Positions 43,294-51,739 of a stretch of DNA of 64,000 bases are shown here, in pieces. The position numbers and the translations under genes are program-made. The DNA comes from Anderseniella sp. (GTDB lineage: Bacteria > Pseudomonadota > Alphaproteobacteria > Rhizobiales > Aestuariivirgaceae), in NCBI GenBank assembly GCA_030626025.1, contig DAOUPT010000002.1, forward strand, positions 69,118 through 133,117, written 5' to 3'. The number at the start of each line of letters is the position of its first letter. The stretch's first letter is position 1. The notes below the pieces were generated by a model. It was not told where the DNA came from, did no database searches, and worked only from the letters and a program-made list of their open reading frames with translations.

Positions 43294-44105
43294 TGCACAA
43301 GACAGACAAAATAAATGATGCTGACCTTCACGCCTATGTTGACGGAGAGCTCGATGAACAGCGCACGCTCGAAGTGGAGATTTATTTACGCGAACATCCT
43401 GAAAAGGCACGCGATGTAGCAGTCTGGCAGCAGCAAAATGAAACGTTACAGGCGCTCTATAACACCATCATCGATGAGCCTGTACCCTCACGCCTTGACC
43501 CACACCAGATCGCTGCAAACAACGGCAAATCAACCAAGAGCAAAAACCAATGGTTTGGCTGGCAATCCATGGCCGCCATGTTCGCCCTGTTCACCATCGG
43601 CGTAACATCAGGCTGGCTTGGCCATGGCGCAATCACCAAAACACCTCACTCGCCTGCACAACAACTATTGGCAGCGCACAGGCCGATGGTTCGCCATGCC
43701 CTAGTCGCCCATACCACCTATGCGGTTGAAGTGCTTCACCCTGTCGATGTGAGCGGCGAAAACGAACAACATTTGGTTTCCTGGCTGTCAAAACGGCTGG
43801 AGGTCTCGATCAAAGCCCCGAAACTGACCAAACAAGGCTTTACTCTCGTTGGAGGACGGCTTCTTCCACGTGATGAGGGCATTGCAGCGCAATTTATGTA
43901 TGAAGATGCTCATGGCAGTCGTATTACCCTCTATGTTATCCGCAACCAAAAGCCCGAAACATCTTCCTTTCGGTTTGCGTCTTATAAAAAAATGAATGCC
44001 TTTTACTGGCTTGACCATAAAATCAGCTATGTGCTGGTTGGCAATGTTACAAAACAGGAACTGTCACCTCTGGCGCACAACATCTACAGCCAACTTGAAA
44101 ACTAA
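43293..44105 (+). CDS. membrane-bound anti-sigma factor
   Basis: A 270-residue protein. The N-terminal cytoplasmic domain (DADLHAYVDGELDEQRTLEV, about 9-28) is the anti-sigma helix bundle seen next to ECF genes, here without the zinc HxxxCxxC motif. One membrane helix lies at about 89-110. The rest (about 111-270) is periplasmic and could sense a signal; GFTLVGGRLLPRDEGIAAQFMYED is a beta-rich conserved segment. It starts at the last base of the sigma gene stop. It would hold the sigma factor inactive at the membrane. Confidence 0.87.
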   Translation: MHKTDKINDADLHAYVDGELDEQRTLEVEIYLREHPEKARDVAVWQQQNETLQALYNTIIDEPVPSRLDPHQIAANNGKSTKSKNQWFGWQSMAAMFALFTIGVTSGWLGHGAITKTPHSPAQQLLAAHRPMVRHALVAHTTYAVEVLHPVDVSGENEQHLVSWLSKRLEVSIKAPKLTKQGFTLVGGRLLPRDEGIAAQFMYEDAHGSRITLYVIRNQKPETSSFRFASYKKMNAFYWLDHKISYVLVGNVTKQELSPLAHNIYSQLEN

Positions 44106-44435
44106 CGCAACATGCAGCACCACCCCTGCCACCGAAATCTTTCGTCGCAGAACTCCCCCCTTTAACTTCTGCTCATTGCGTGCTAAGAAACCCGCCAACC
44201 AATTCTTTACATTTGTATAGAGAAAATAACGCATGACCATGTACGCAACATCAAAAACGACAACCACCATTGGTGGTCGCTTTGTCATGCGCGCAACAAA
44301 GACACCAGTGTCAAAGACCACCAAGACAGTTTAACGCTTCCCCCGGCCATTTACCCCGCGGGGTGAGGCTGAAACGAAAACGTCTGGTGGCTTACGGGGC
44401 AGACATACACAAATATCCTGAAGGAAATTAAGATA
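44106..44435. other. intergenic region between anti-sigma gene and asd
   Basis: About 330 bases. It contains one short frame (44233-44334), a small ACCACC-att-GGTGGT hairpin near 44261-44275, and CCCCGCGGGG (44352-44364 area). The last 20 bases hold the AAGGAA site of asd. I see no terminator with a T run. Confidence 0.45.
44233..44334 (+). CDS. possible 33-residue Thr/Lys-rich peptide
   Basis: A 34-codon frame from ATG to TAA coding for a small basic peptide rich in Thr and Lys (TSKTTTTIGGRFVMRATKTP). A purine-rich AGAGAAAAT lies upstream. There is no family match and the region is short, so it may be chance; the antisense frame is also open. Confidence 0.2.
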   Translation: MTMYATSKTTTTIGGRFVMRATKTPVSKTTKTV

Positions 44436-45479
44436 ATGGGTTACACTGTAGCAGTCGTTGGCGCGACCGGAAATGTTGGCCACGAAATGTTGAATATCCT
44501 GGCCGAGCGCGAGTTTCCGGCAGATAAAGTCCACGCCATCGCCTCGCGCCGCTCACTGGGTCGCGAAGTCTCTTATGGCGACAAGGTTTTGAAATGCGAA
44601 GACCTTGAGCAGTTTGATTTCACCGGCATTGATTTCTGCCTGATGTCTGCCGGTGGCGACATTTCCAAGAAATGGTCGCCAAAAATTGGCCGAACCGGTT
44701 GCATTGTTATCGATAACTCATCGGTCTGGCGCTATGATCCCGAATGCCCGCTGGTGGTGCCAGAAGTCAACGCCGATGTGCTGGTGGATTACATGGCCCG
44801 CACCGACCGCAAAAACATCATTGCCAACCCCAATTGTTCCACTGCCCAGCTGGTCGTTGCCCTCAAACCCCTGCACGATGCTTACGGCATCAAGCGCGTG
44901 GTGGTTTCAACTTACCAGTCCGTATCGGGTGCCGGTAAAGCGGCCATGGATGAATTGTGGACCCAGACCAAAGGCATTTTCGTTACCGACCCGCCAACCC
45001 CGGAAAAATTCACCAAGCAAATCGCCTTCAACGTCATCCCCCATATCGATGTTTTTCTCGATGACGGCTCCACCAAGGAAGAGTGGAAAATGAAAGCTGA
45101 AGTGAAAAAAATCCTTGATCCGAAAATCAAGCTGACCGCCACTTGCGTGCGCGTACCGGTTTTTGTCGGCCACTCTGAAGCGGTCAATATTGATTGCGAA
45201 AAAGAAATTTCTGCCGATGAAGCCCGGGACCTGCTGCGCGAATCCCCCGGCCTGATGGTCATCGACAAGCGCGAAGACGGCGGCTACATCACCCCGGTAG
45301 AATGTGTCGGCGAATTTGCCACATTCATCTCCCGCATCCGCGAAGATTCCACCATCGACAACGGTCTCGATTTCTGGGTCGTCTCGGACAATCTGCGCAA
45401 AGGCGCTGCCCTAAACACCGTGCAGATTGCCGAAACCCTGATCAATCGCGGGTTGATGGCAAAGAAGGTAGCAGTTTAA
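44436..45479 (+). CDS. asd: aspartate-semialdehyde dehydrogenase
   Basis: A 347-residue enzyme. VAVVGATGNVGHEMLNIL is the NADP-binding motif, IANPNCSTAQLVVAL carries the catalytic cysteine C134, and VPVFVGHSEAVNID has the active-site His. It reduces aspartyl phosphate to aspartate semialdehyde for lysine, diaminopimelate, threonine and methionine synthesis. The ATG follows an AAGGAA site. The gene is alone and convergent with priA; no T-run terminator is seen in the 76-base gap. Confidence 0.96.
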   Translation: MGYTVAVVGATGNVGHEMLNILAEREFPADKVHAIASRRSLGREVSYGDKVLKCEDLEQFDFTGIDFCLMSAGGDISKKWSPKIGRTGCIVIDNSSVWRYDPECPLVVPEVNADVLVDYMARTDRKNIIANPNCSTAQLVVALKPLHDAYGIKRVVVSTYQSVSGAGKAAMDELWTQTKGIFVTDPPTPEKFTKQIAFNVIPHIDVFLDDGSTKEEWKMKAEVKKILDPKIKLTATCVRVPVFVGHSEAVNIDCEKEISADEARDLLRESPGLMVIDKREDGGYITPVECVGEFATFISRIREDSTIDNGLDFWVVSDNLRKGAALNTVQIAETLINRGLMAKKVAV

Positions 45480-45555
45480 ACGCTGCGCCTCTCCACGCGC
45501 CAGCCGGTCGGGAGTTTTTATTCCAGACCGGTGTGGCATGCAATAATTTCGTATT

Positions 45556-47745
45556 TTATAAAAAACTATACGGATCAATATCCACTGACAGCCGCAAACT
45601 CCCCTTCGGTTGCACATCCTTTAGCCACTCACGGATAAACCCCTGAATATCCTGCTCCCGCGTGGTCTTGACCAGAAACCGGAACCTGAATCGCCCGCGG
45701 ATTTGGGCCAGCGGGGCCGGGGCGGGGCCGAGGACTAAGATATCTGCCACTCGTGGCACGCGCCGGGCGAGACTCATGGCAAAACTTTCCGTTTGCATCT
45801 GGTCATTGCCTGACACCACAATCCCGGCCAATTGCCCAAAGGGCGGCATGCCGGCGGATTGGCGGATTTCTTTTTCATGGGTCAGGAAGCCTTCGCGATC
45901 ACCTGCCTCGAGCGCCTCCAGCAGGGGGTGGTCGGGCATGTAGGTTTGGATCAGGGCGCGGCCGGGTTTTTCGCCGCGTCCGGCCCGGCCTGCGACTTGC
46001 GCCAATAATTGCCAGGTGCGCTCACCGGCCCGCGGGTCGCTGGTTTCAAGGGCGAGATCAGCATCTACCACACCGACCAGCGTCAGGTCGGGAAAGTGAT
46101 GCCCCTTGGCAACCAATTGCGTGCCGATGATCAAATCATATTTGCTTTGGGCGATGTCGCGGATTTTTTCATGCAGGCTCTCACCGCGCGAAATATCCGA
46201 CGACAGCACAACGATTTTCGCTCCCTCAAACCGCGCCTCTGCCTCTTCGGCCAATCGCTCGATGCCCGGTCCGCACGGTACCAGCGAATGCTCGTCACCA
46301 CAGGCCGGACACTTTTGCGGCACCGACTCGGTGTGGCCGCAATGATGACACATCAGATGCTTTTTAAACCGGTGCTCAACCAGCCAGCTTGAACATTCAT
46401 CACACTGCAACCGATGTCCGCAGGTCCGGCACAAGGTCAGCGGCGCATAGCCGCGCCGATTCAAAAACAACAAAGCCTGATTACCTGCCGCCAAAGTCTC
46501 CGCCACTGCATCCACGAGTGGGTCGGACAACCACTGGCCCGATTGTGGCGGTATCTGTCGCATATCAAGTAACTCGATTTGCGGCAGCTCGGCCCGCCCG
46601 TGGCGGTTTTTAAGCGTCACATGAGCGTACTTGCCAACGTCGACATTGACCAGCGATTCCAGCGATGGCGTCGCCGAGGCCAGTATAACCGGAAAATTGC
46701 CCAGCGAACCATAAACCACCGCCATATCACGACCATGATAAGAGGTGCCATCACCCTGCTTGTAAGCCGGTTCATGCTCTTCATCGACCACCACCAGCCC
46801 GAGATTATGCCAGGGTAAAAACAGTGCCGAGCGCGCCCCGACAACGATTTTGGCCTCACCCGATGCTATCGCCCGCCACACCCGCTCACGTTCACGAGGC
46901 CGCATTTGCGAATGCCATTCTGCCGGTGCCGCGCCAAAACGTTCTTCCACCCGATTAATAAAAGTCGTGGTCAGGGCGATTTCCGGCAGCAGCAACAGCA
47001 CCTGTTTTCCAGCCACCAGTGCTGTTGCCATCGCCTCGAAATAAACCTCGGTTTTGCCAGACCCGGTCACCCCGTCGAGCAAGGTAACTGAAAATTTTCG
47101 CGCCGTTACCGAGCCCCGTAAAGCTGCTGCCGCCACCCCTTGCGACTTTGATAATTGCACCAGCAGTGCCATCGGATCAGGTTTGGCAAAGGGCGCAAAG
47201 GGCGGCAAATCCACCGCCTCAAACACCCCCTGCCCGGCCAGGCCTTTAACCACCGAAACCCCGACCCCTGCCTCATCGGCCAACTCACGCGCTTTCATCA
47301 CCGGCAGGTCACGCGCCGCCTCAATCACCCGCTGGCGTTGCGGCGTCATCCGCTGCGGTTCAATATCTGTAAGCCGATAAGCCACCTTCATCCGCGGTGG
47401 TTCAAAAATCCCTTTGGCCCGCAAGCAACCACGCAACACCATGCCCAACGGCGCCATATAATAATCAGCGATCCAGTCAATAAATTTACGTTGAATAGCC
47501 GACATCGGCGACAAATCAAATTTTTCGCGGACATCACGCAGGCGCATACCGGCAGGTGCCGCAACGCCGATTTCCCACACTACCCCGGTGACCAGTCGCG
47601 GCCCAAGCGGCACATTGACATAATCACCAGCCTCAAGCGCCATCGCCAAAGGCACCGTATAAGAGTACGCCGCCTCCAATGCCAACGGCAAAACCACCGA
47701 GACGACAGATTTCGGTAGTGGTTTTTTGGGAGAATCATCAAACAT
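45556..47745 (-). CDS. priA: primosomal protein N' (PriA helicase)
   Basis: A 729-residue replication-restart helicase. The N-terminal DNA-binding domain runs to about 180; Walker A is GVTGSGKTEVY, the DEAH-type box VVDEEHEPAYKQGDG, and the zinc site has four CxxC pairs (CRTCGH, CDEC, CHHC, CPAC). HLP-type VVDADLALETSDPRAGERTWQLL lies in the helicase end. It reloads DnaB at stalled forks. An in-frame TTG is two codons upstream, but the ATG at 47745 (MFDDSPKK) is chosen. It diverges from the transaldolase gene, as in rhizobia. Confidence 0.95.
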   Translation of the reverse strand: MFDDSPKKPLPKSVVSVVLPLALEAAYSYTVPLAMALEAGDYVNVPLGPRLVTGVVWEIGVAAPAGMRLRDVREKFDLSPMSAIQRKFIDWIADYYMAPLGMVLRGCLRAKGIFEPPRMKVAYRLTDIEPQRMTPQRQRVIEAARDLPVMKARELADEAGVGVSVVKGLAGQGVFEAVDLPPFAPFAKPDPMALLVQLSKSQGVAAAALRGSVTARKFSVTLLDGVTGSGKTEVYFEAMATALVAGKQVLLLLPEIALTTTFINRVEERFGAAPAEWHSQMRPRERERVWRAIASGEAKIVVGARSALFLPWHNLGLVVVDEEHEPAYKQGDGTSYHGRDMAVVYGSLGNFPVILASATPSLESLVNVDVGKYAHVTLKNRHGRAELPQIELLDMRQIPPQSGQWLSDPLVDAVAETLAAGNQALLFLNRRGYAPLTLCRTCGHRLQCDECSSWLVEHRFKKHLMCHHCGHTESVPQKCPACGDEHSLVPCGPGIERLAEEAEARFEGAKIVVLSSDISRGESLHEKIRDIAQSKYDLIIGTQLVAKGHHFPDLTLVGVVDADLALETSDPRAGERTWQLLAQVAGRAGRGEKPGRALIQTYMPDHPLLEALEAGDREGFLTHEKEIRQSAGMPPFGQLAGIVVSGNDQMQTESFAMSLARRVPRVADILVLGPAPAPLAQIRGRFRFRFLVKTTREQDIQGFIREWLKDVQPKGSLRLSVDIDPYSFL

Positions 47746-47922
47746 GATCAAAAAAATGGCCTATGGCGCCGCAACAATCAATAAACTCTACATTTTTTCG
47801 CGATAATATGGCAGAAAATACGATACACACCACGTCTTGTCAGGACCTGAGCCAATAAACCGACGTTAGGGTTTGTGTCTTAAACCAACAACTACCACAT
47901 CCATTAAGTTCAGGGGATAGAA

Positions 47923-48573
47923 ATGAAATTTTTTGCTGATACTGCCGAGATTAAAGAAATTGCCGAGTTGGCCGAAATGGGCCTGCTGGACGGCGTTACC
48001 ACCAACCCTTCGCTGATCGCCAAATCTGGTCGCGATTTTAAAGAAGTCGTTGCCGAAATTTGCCAATTGGTCGAAGGCCCGGTTAGTGCCGAAGTCATCG
48101 CCCTCGACTGCGCTGGCATGCTGGCCCAGGCCAAAGACCTCACGGCCATTGCCGATAATGTTGCCATCAAGGTCCCGTTGACCTGGGAAGGCCTGAAAGC
48201 CTGCCGGGCGCTGTCTGACCAGGGCACCATGGTCAATGTTACCCTGTGCTTTAACGCCAATCAGGCATTGCTGGCGGCAAAAGCCGGTGCTGCTTTCATC
48301 TCGCCGTTCATTGGCCGCCTTGATGACATGGGCATTGATGGCATGGAAGTAATTGAGGAAATTCGTGCAATTTACGACAATTATGGTTTCACAACTGAAA
48401 TCCTCGCCGCCTCCATCCGCTCGGCCAACCATGTAAAATTCGCGGCCATGGCCGGTGCCGATGTGGCAACGGTTCCGCCAAGCGTTTTGCAAGGGCTGGT
48501 CAAACATCCCCTGACCGACAAGGGGCTCGAAGGCTTTATGGCCGACTGGAAGAAAACCGGCCAGAGTCTTTAA
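47923..48573 (+). CDS. transaldolase / fructose-6-phosphate aldolase-type protein
   Basis: A 216-residue single-domain TIM barrel of the short transaldolase subfamily (Tal/Fsa). [20 protein letters not shown] and [13 protein letters not shown] open it; the Schiff-base lysine is K83 in [24 protein letters not shown] and [10 protein letters not shown] follow. It moves a dihydroxyacetone unit in the pentose phosphate pathway or cleaves fructose-6-phosphate. I cannot separate the two activities by sequence. The xerC gene follows after nine bases. Confidence 0.92.
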   Translation: MKFFADTAEIKEIAELAEMGLLDGVTTNPSLIAKSGRDFKEVVAEICQLVEGPVSAEVIALDCAGMLAQAKDLTAIADNVAIKVPLTWEGLKACRALSDQGTMVNVTLCFNANQALLAAKAGAAFISPFIGRLDDMGIDGMEVIEEIRAIYDNYGFTTEILAASIRSANHVKFAAMAGADVATVPPSVLQGLVKHPLTDKGLEGFMADWKKTGQSL

Positions 48574-48582
48574 GGTCAAGCT

Positions 48583-49530
48583 ATGTCCGCCCCAGACTAC
48601 ATAAGCTTTAACGCCAGGCCCGAGGTGGCTGAAAAAATCACCTCGTGGCTCAAGCTGATGCTGGTTGAAAAAAATGCCTCGCGCCACACGATCGAAGCCT
48701 ATGCTCGCGACCTGTCACAATTCGGCAGCTTCCTGCGGCACCATCTCGGCGATGCCGCCAGCCTTAAGGATCTTGAAGAACTGCGGACCATGGATTTTCG
48801 CGCCTTTCTGGCCGACCGTCGCAAGCAAGGGGTTGAAAGCCGTACACTGGCCCGGCAACTTTCAGCAGTCCGCTCCTTCTTTCGCTATCTCGAACGCAAC
48901 GAAATTCTCGCCAATCCGGCCCTTTCAGCCCTGCGCGCACCCAAACGTCCGCACGCCATTCCAAAACCGTTGGATGTAAAAGCCGCTAAAGCCGTGACCA
49001 GCGATAAAGACTCATCTCCTGTCGGTTGGGTCGCTGCCCGTGATGCGGCGGTGATGACGTTGCTTTATGCCTGCGGCCTGCGCATTTCCGAAGCCCTCAA
49101 TCTTAATCGTCAGGACGCACCACTTGACCCCGCTGACCAGACCCTGATCATCACCGGCAAAGGCGGCAAAACCCGCATGGTTCCCATCCTGCCAGTGGTG
49201 CGCCAGACCATCGCTTCATATTTGCAGCAATGCCCCTTCGAGCTTGATGTCGATGGTCCTCTGTTCGTCGGCGTGAAAGGTGCCCGCCTAAACGCCCGCA
49301 ACATCCAGCTGGTGATGCAAAAACTGCGCGGTGCCTTCAGCCTGCCCGACACCGCCACCCCGCACGCCCTGCGCCACAGCTTTGCCACTCATTTATTGAG
49401 CAGCGGCGCCGACCTGCGCACTATCCAGGAACTCCTCGGCCATGCCAGCCTGTCGACAACGCAGATTTACACAGAGGTAGACGGCGCCCATTTGCTAAAA
49501 CAATACGCCAAGGCGCACCCTCGAGCTTAG
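48583..49530 (+). CDS. xerC: tyrosine recombinase XerC
   Basis: A 315-residue recombinase. The N-terminal SAM-like domain (ITSWLKLMLVEKNASRHTIE) binds DNA; the catalytic domain has Arg in YACGLRISEALNL, Lys in ITGKGGKTRMVP, HALRHSFATHLLSSG (His and Arg), LGHASLSTTQIYTEVD (His and the nucleophile Tyr). It resolves chromosome dimers at dif with XerD. Its position after the transaldolase gene and its normal composition mark it as the housekeeping Xer protein, not a phage integrase. It overlaps the convergent SRPBCC gene end by three bases. Confidence 0.93.
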   Translation: MSAPDYISFNARPEVAEKITSWLKLMLVEKNASRHTIEAYARDLSQFGSFLRHHLGDAASLKDLEELRTMDFRAFLADRRKQGVESRTLARQLSAVRSFFRYLERNEILANPALSALRAPKRPHAIPKPLDVKAAKAVTSDKDSSPVGWVAARDAAVMTLLYACGLRISEALNLNRQDAPLDPADQTLIITGKGGKTRMVPILPVVRQTIASYLQQCPFELDVDGPLFVGVKGARLNARNIQLVMQKLRGAFSLPDTATPHALRHSFATHLLSSGADLRTIQELLGHASLSTTQIYTEVDGAHLLKQYAKAHPRA

Positions 49531-49949
49531 AGCGTGTCGCGCAATTTGGTCATGTGCTTGGCCCAGCCAGCATCAAGAGCCAGAAGCAAATTCATTGCCG
49601 CCTCGCCTGCCGCTTGATCTATTCCTTCATGGGTGAGAGACAGTTTTGTGCCGCCATGCACTTTCTGTAAATCCCAAATAACCGTTGTCATCGCACCGCC
49701 CAGAGGTTTGATGGTGAAGGTATAAACCAGCCTGCCTGGCCGCTCCATTTCCAGCACCTTGCCCCAAATTATCTTTTGGGTTGAACCATCTCCATTTTGC
49801 TCAATCAGCGCAAAATCCTTGCCCTGTTCCAAATCGGCTTCTGCCGGATGAAACCAACGCCCGAGCTTTTCTGCATCGGTCAAATATTCCCATACGGTCT
49901 CGCGTGTCGCCGCCAGTATCACCGATTTTGTAATTGTTGTATCAGTCAT
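49527..49949 (-). CDS. SRPBCC/AHSA1-type protein
   Basis: A 140-residue protein of the START/Bet v1-like fold (AHSA1 family). ITKSVILAATRETVWEYLTD opens it and EAEKLGRWFHPAEADLEQG, IIWGKVLEMERPGRLVYTF and TKLSLTHEGI are typical. The ATG at 49949 has an AAGGAAAGAG site; the longer frame overlaps the regulator more. The pair with an ArsR-type gene upstream, overlapping by eight bases, is common in proteobacteria, and the SRPBCC protein may bind a hydrophobic ligand. Its function is not known. Confidence 0.82.
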   Translation of the reverse strand: MTDTTITKSVILAATRETVWEYLTDAEKLGRWFHPAEADLEQGKDFALIEQNGDGSTQKIIWGKVLEMERPGRLVYTFTIKPLGGAMTTVIWDLQKVHGGTKLSLTHEGIDQAAGEAAMNLLLALDAGWAKHMTKLRDTL

Positions 49950-50289
49950 TGCTCTTTCCTTGTCTGTTCTCTTTTTCAATTGCAGTTTGTAATTTTCCAA
50001 GGCGAGCATCCCAGAACTGGTCAAAGAAGCTCATCCATTCAGAAACCGGTTTCAGGCCGGCAGGATTAAGCCGGTTGATCCGCTCGCGGCCCTGCGTCCG
50101 CACTTTAATGAGGTCGCCCTCAGCCAGAATCGTAAGATGTTTTTTAATCGCCCCACGGGTGACATTGAACTTGTCAGAAACCTGGGCAATGGTCATTTCT
50201 CCATCAGCCAGATAGCTAAGTATTTGCCGCCGTGTGGGGTCGGCCAAAGCACGAAACGCGCCTTGCGGAGAATGATGAGTTGAATTCAT
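49942..50289 (-). CDS. ArsR-family regulator paired with SRPBCC protein
   Basis: A 115-residue winged-helix protein. FRALADPTRRQILSYLADGE and MTIAQVSDKFNVTRGAIKKH (recognition helix), then LTILAEGDLIKVRTQGRER, are the ArsR fold. There are no metal ligands; ArsR proteins paired with SRPBCC genes usually respond to organic ligands. A 19-bp inverted repeat (50305-50350), each arm itself a small palindrome, lies 16 bases upstream of the ATG and is the probable operator for self-repression. Confidence 0.87.
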   Translation of the reverse strand: MNSTHHSPQGAFRALADPTRRQILSYLADGEMTIAQVSDKFNVTRGAIKKHLTILAEGDLIKVRTQGRERINRLNPAGLKPVSEWMSFFDQFWDARLGKLQTAIEKENRQGKSND

Positions 50290-50304
50290 ATCGGCAACCT
50301 CTTT

Positions 50305-50350
50305 ATAGTACCAAAAGGTATCACATATATATGATACCTTTTGGTACTAT
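50305..50350 (-). promoter_or_regulatory. double palindromic operator of the ArsR/SRPBCC operon
   Basis: Arms ATAGTACCAAAAGGTATCA and TGATACCTTTTGGTACTAT (19 bp, perfect) are eight bases apart. Each arm has the internal dyad GTACC-AAAA-GGTAT, giving two adjacent ArsR-like half-palindromes over the promoter. Confidence 0.85.
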
Positions 50351-50612
50351 GTCAAGGGGTTTTCTACCGATGATATCCGGGTAACCAGATATATTCAGTT
50401 ATGCTGCCCTAGTTTTATTCCGTTCACGGCATATCCTCACTACGTTCGGGCCTGCATCGTGCTGAAAGTGCGTCTTCGACACAACGGCGCGGCGCAGTGG
50501 CGCCAGGACAGCGCTTGCTGCCCGGGCGGTTCAATTTAAACCGAAAATACTCTAAATCTTGAATGTAACGGCGGGCCGGCCAAAATATAAACCGACCCGC
50601 CGGTGCCGCCGG
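50351..50612. other. intergenic region with dispersed repeat
   Basis: No gene is seen. It contains a copy of the 41-bp repeat (50413-50453), a GC-rich tract to about 50530, and an imperfect GCCGGCC-rich stretch before the cytochrome gene end, which may form the terminator of that gene although no T run is present. Confidence 0.45.
50413..50453. repeat. dispersed 41-bp repeat, second copy
   Basis: It matches 41361-41401 at 34 of 41 positions, with the last 21 bases nearly identical (ATCCTCACT-CGTTCGGGCCT). Confidence 0.65.
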
Positions 50613-51458
50613 TCATTTCTCAGGTAGGGTTCTAATGTAAGTTAGAATGTCTACAGCTGTTTCCATGGGGAAGGGGCGCATTGCAACCATTTCATGACCC
50701 GGGTGACCATTGCGAATTTTGTGCAAGACTTCCCACGGATTTGCATTGGCTTCAGTCCCGACAAATGCCACATCGTCACCTTTACCCCAATTCAGCTTGG
50801 TGCCTTGAAAACCATGACAGGATGCGCAAATATTCTGGAATATTTTTGCGCCCCGCGAGGCAACCCCGTTGGTTTTTCCGGTTTTACGATCGATATAGGC
50901 ATCTGTATCATGCAGGCCACGCGAAATGAACATGCCCAGCCGTGTGGCATTGACATCGGAGATCATTTCAGATGTGTATCGGTGCGTATCATCTCGTAAA
51001 ATCGTCACCATTTTGCTTGGTGTCGTTCCGTGCATTTGGGTAACACCTTTAATGCCGGTCTTCCATGATCCGCTGGCATACTTGCCACTTACACCTTTAT
51101 AATCCCAGCCATGGCATGCTTTACAGCGCCAGGTATTGGCCCCTTGTTTCTTGGTGTTGGATGCGGGCCAGGCCGGGTGATTCCCCTCGGGTGCTTCCTT
51201 ATCCAGGGCATTCATCCAGTTATCATACAGTCGCCCGCCTGATGACATTACCCACTCAGCAGTCGGAACATCGGGAACGCCATAAACGTATTCGCGATGC
51301 CGTTCACCCAGCTTGTGTTGCTTTGCTTCATATGCTTCTTCTTCGTCACTGCTAGCTAAGGCGCTCTGATTCAGACCACCAATGTTTGCAATCGAAAAAG
51401 CAACGGCCAGCCCTACCAGGCTTACCGAATTGACGACGTATTTCAGTTTGTTTTTCAC
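50613..51458 (-). CDS. diheme c-type cytochrome
   Basis: A 281-residue secreted cytochrome. A signal peptide (about 1-35, cleavage near ALASS) precedes two haem c sites, C112-K-A-C115-H116 and C211-A-S-C214-H215. The two-domain form and GLHDTDAYIDRKTGKTNGVA recall diheme cytochromes of the thiosulfate-dehydrogenase or cytochrome c oxidase-linked type, but the partner is not defined. It acts in the periplasm in electron transfer. It is divergent from a membrane LuxR-type regulator that may control it. Confidence 0.82.
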   Translation of the reverse strand: MKNKLKYVVNSVSLVGLAVAFSIANIGGLNQSALASSDEEEAYEAKQHKLGERHREYVYGVPDVPTAEWVMSSGGRLYDNWMNALDKEAPEGNHPAWPASNTKKQGANTWRCKACHGWDYKGVSGKYASGSWKTGIKGVTQMHGTTPSKMVTILRDDTHRYTSEMISDVNATRLGMFISRGLHDTDAYIDRKTGKTNGVASRGAKIFQNICASCHGFQGTKLNWGKGDDVAFVGTEANANPWEVLHKIRNGHPGHEMVAMRPFPMETAVDILTYIRTLPEK

Positions 51459-51739
51459 AGGTACCCCTCCCTTTTATGTTTACGGTTGAAATGAGTAAAT
51501 TCACCCGGATCAATTACTCATTTCCCCACGCTTGTTTTAGTTTTGTGGAGCCACAGCCACTTTGTTATTCAAGCGTTTTGCCGTTGTTAAACGCACAGGA
51601 ACTTAAAGGCTGCTCCGGCCCGCCAACCAAAACAATAAACCAAAGTGATAAACCGGCGTTTTTAAACTAAGGTGATACACGATTGATTTTGCCATTTCCC
51701 GTGCTAGACTTGTTTGTGGGAACACAGGAGGATGGCGAA
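51459..51739. other. divergent region between cytochrome and LuxR-type regulator
   Basis: A 281-base gap with no supported gene. It includes a plausible promoter for the regulator at 51683-51710 and, near 51470, a pyrimidine tract that is the cytochrome's ribosome site on the minus strand (GGGAGGGG). No strong palindrome is seen. Confidence 0.5.
51683..51710 (+). promoter_or_regulatory. probable sigma-70 promoter of the LuxR-type gene
   Basis: TTGATT (51683-51688), 16-base spacer, TAGACT (51705-51710) with an extended TG. It lies 30 bases before the chosen ATG and makes the longer upstream reading frame unlikely. Confidence 0.45.

Noticed and set aside
48583-49530. Tyrosine recombinase as a sign of a prophage or integrative element
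   Set aside because: The protein has the XerC layout, sits in the conserved priA/transaldolase neighbourhood, and no phage gene or attachment repeat is near.
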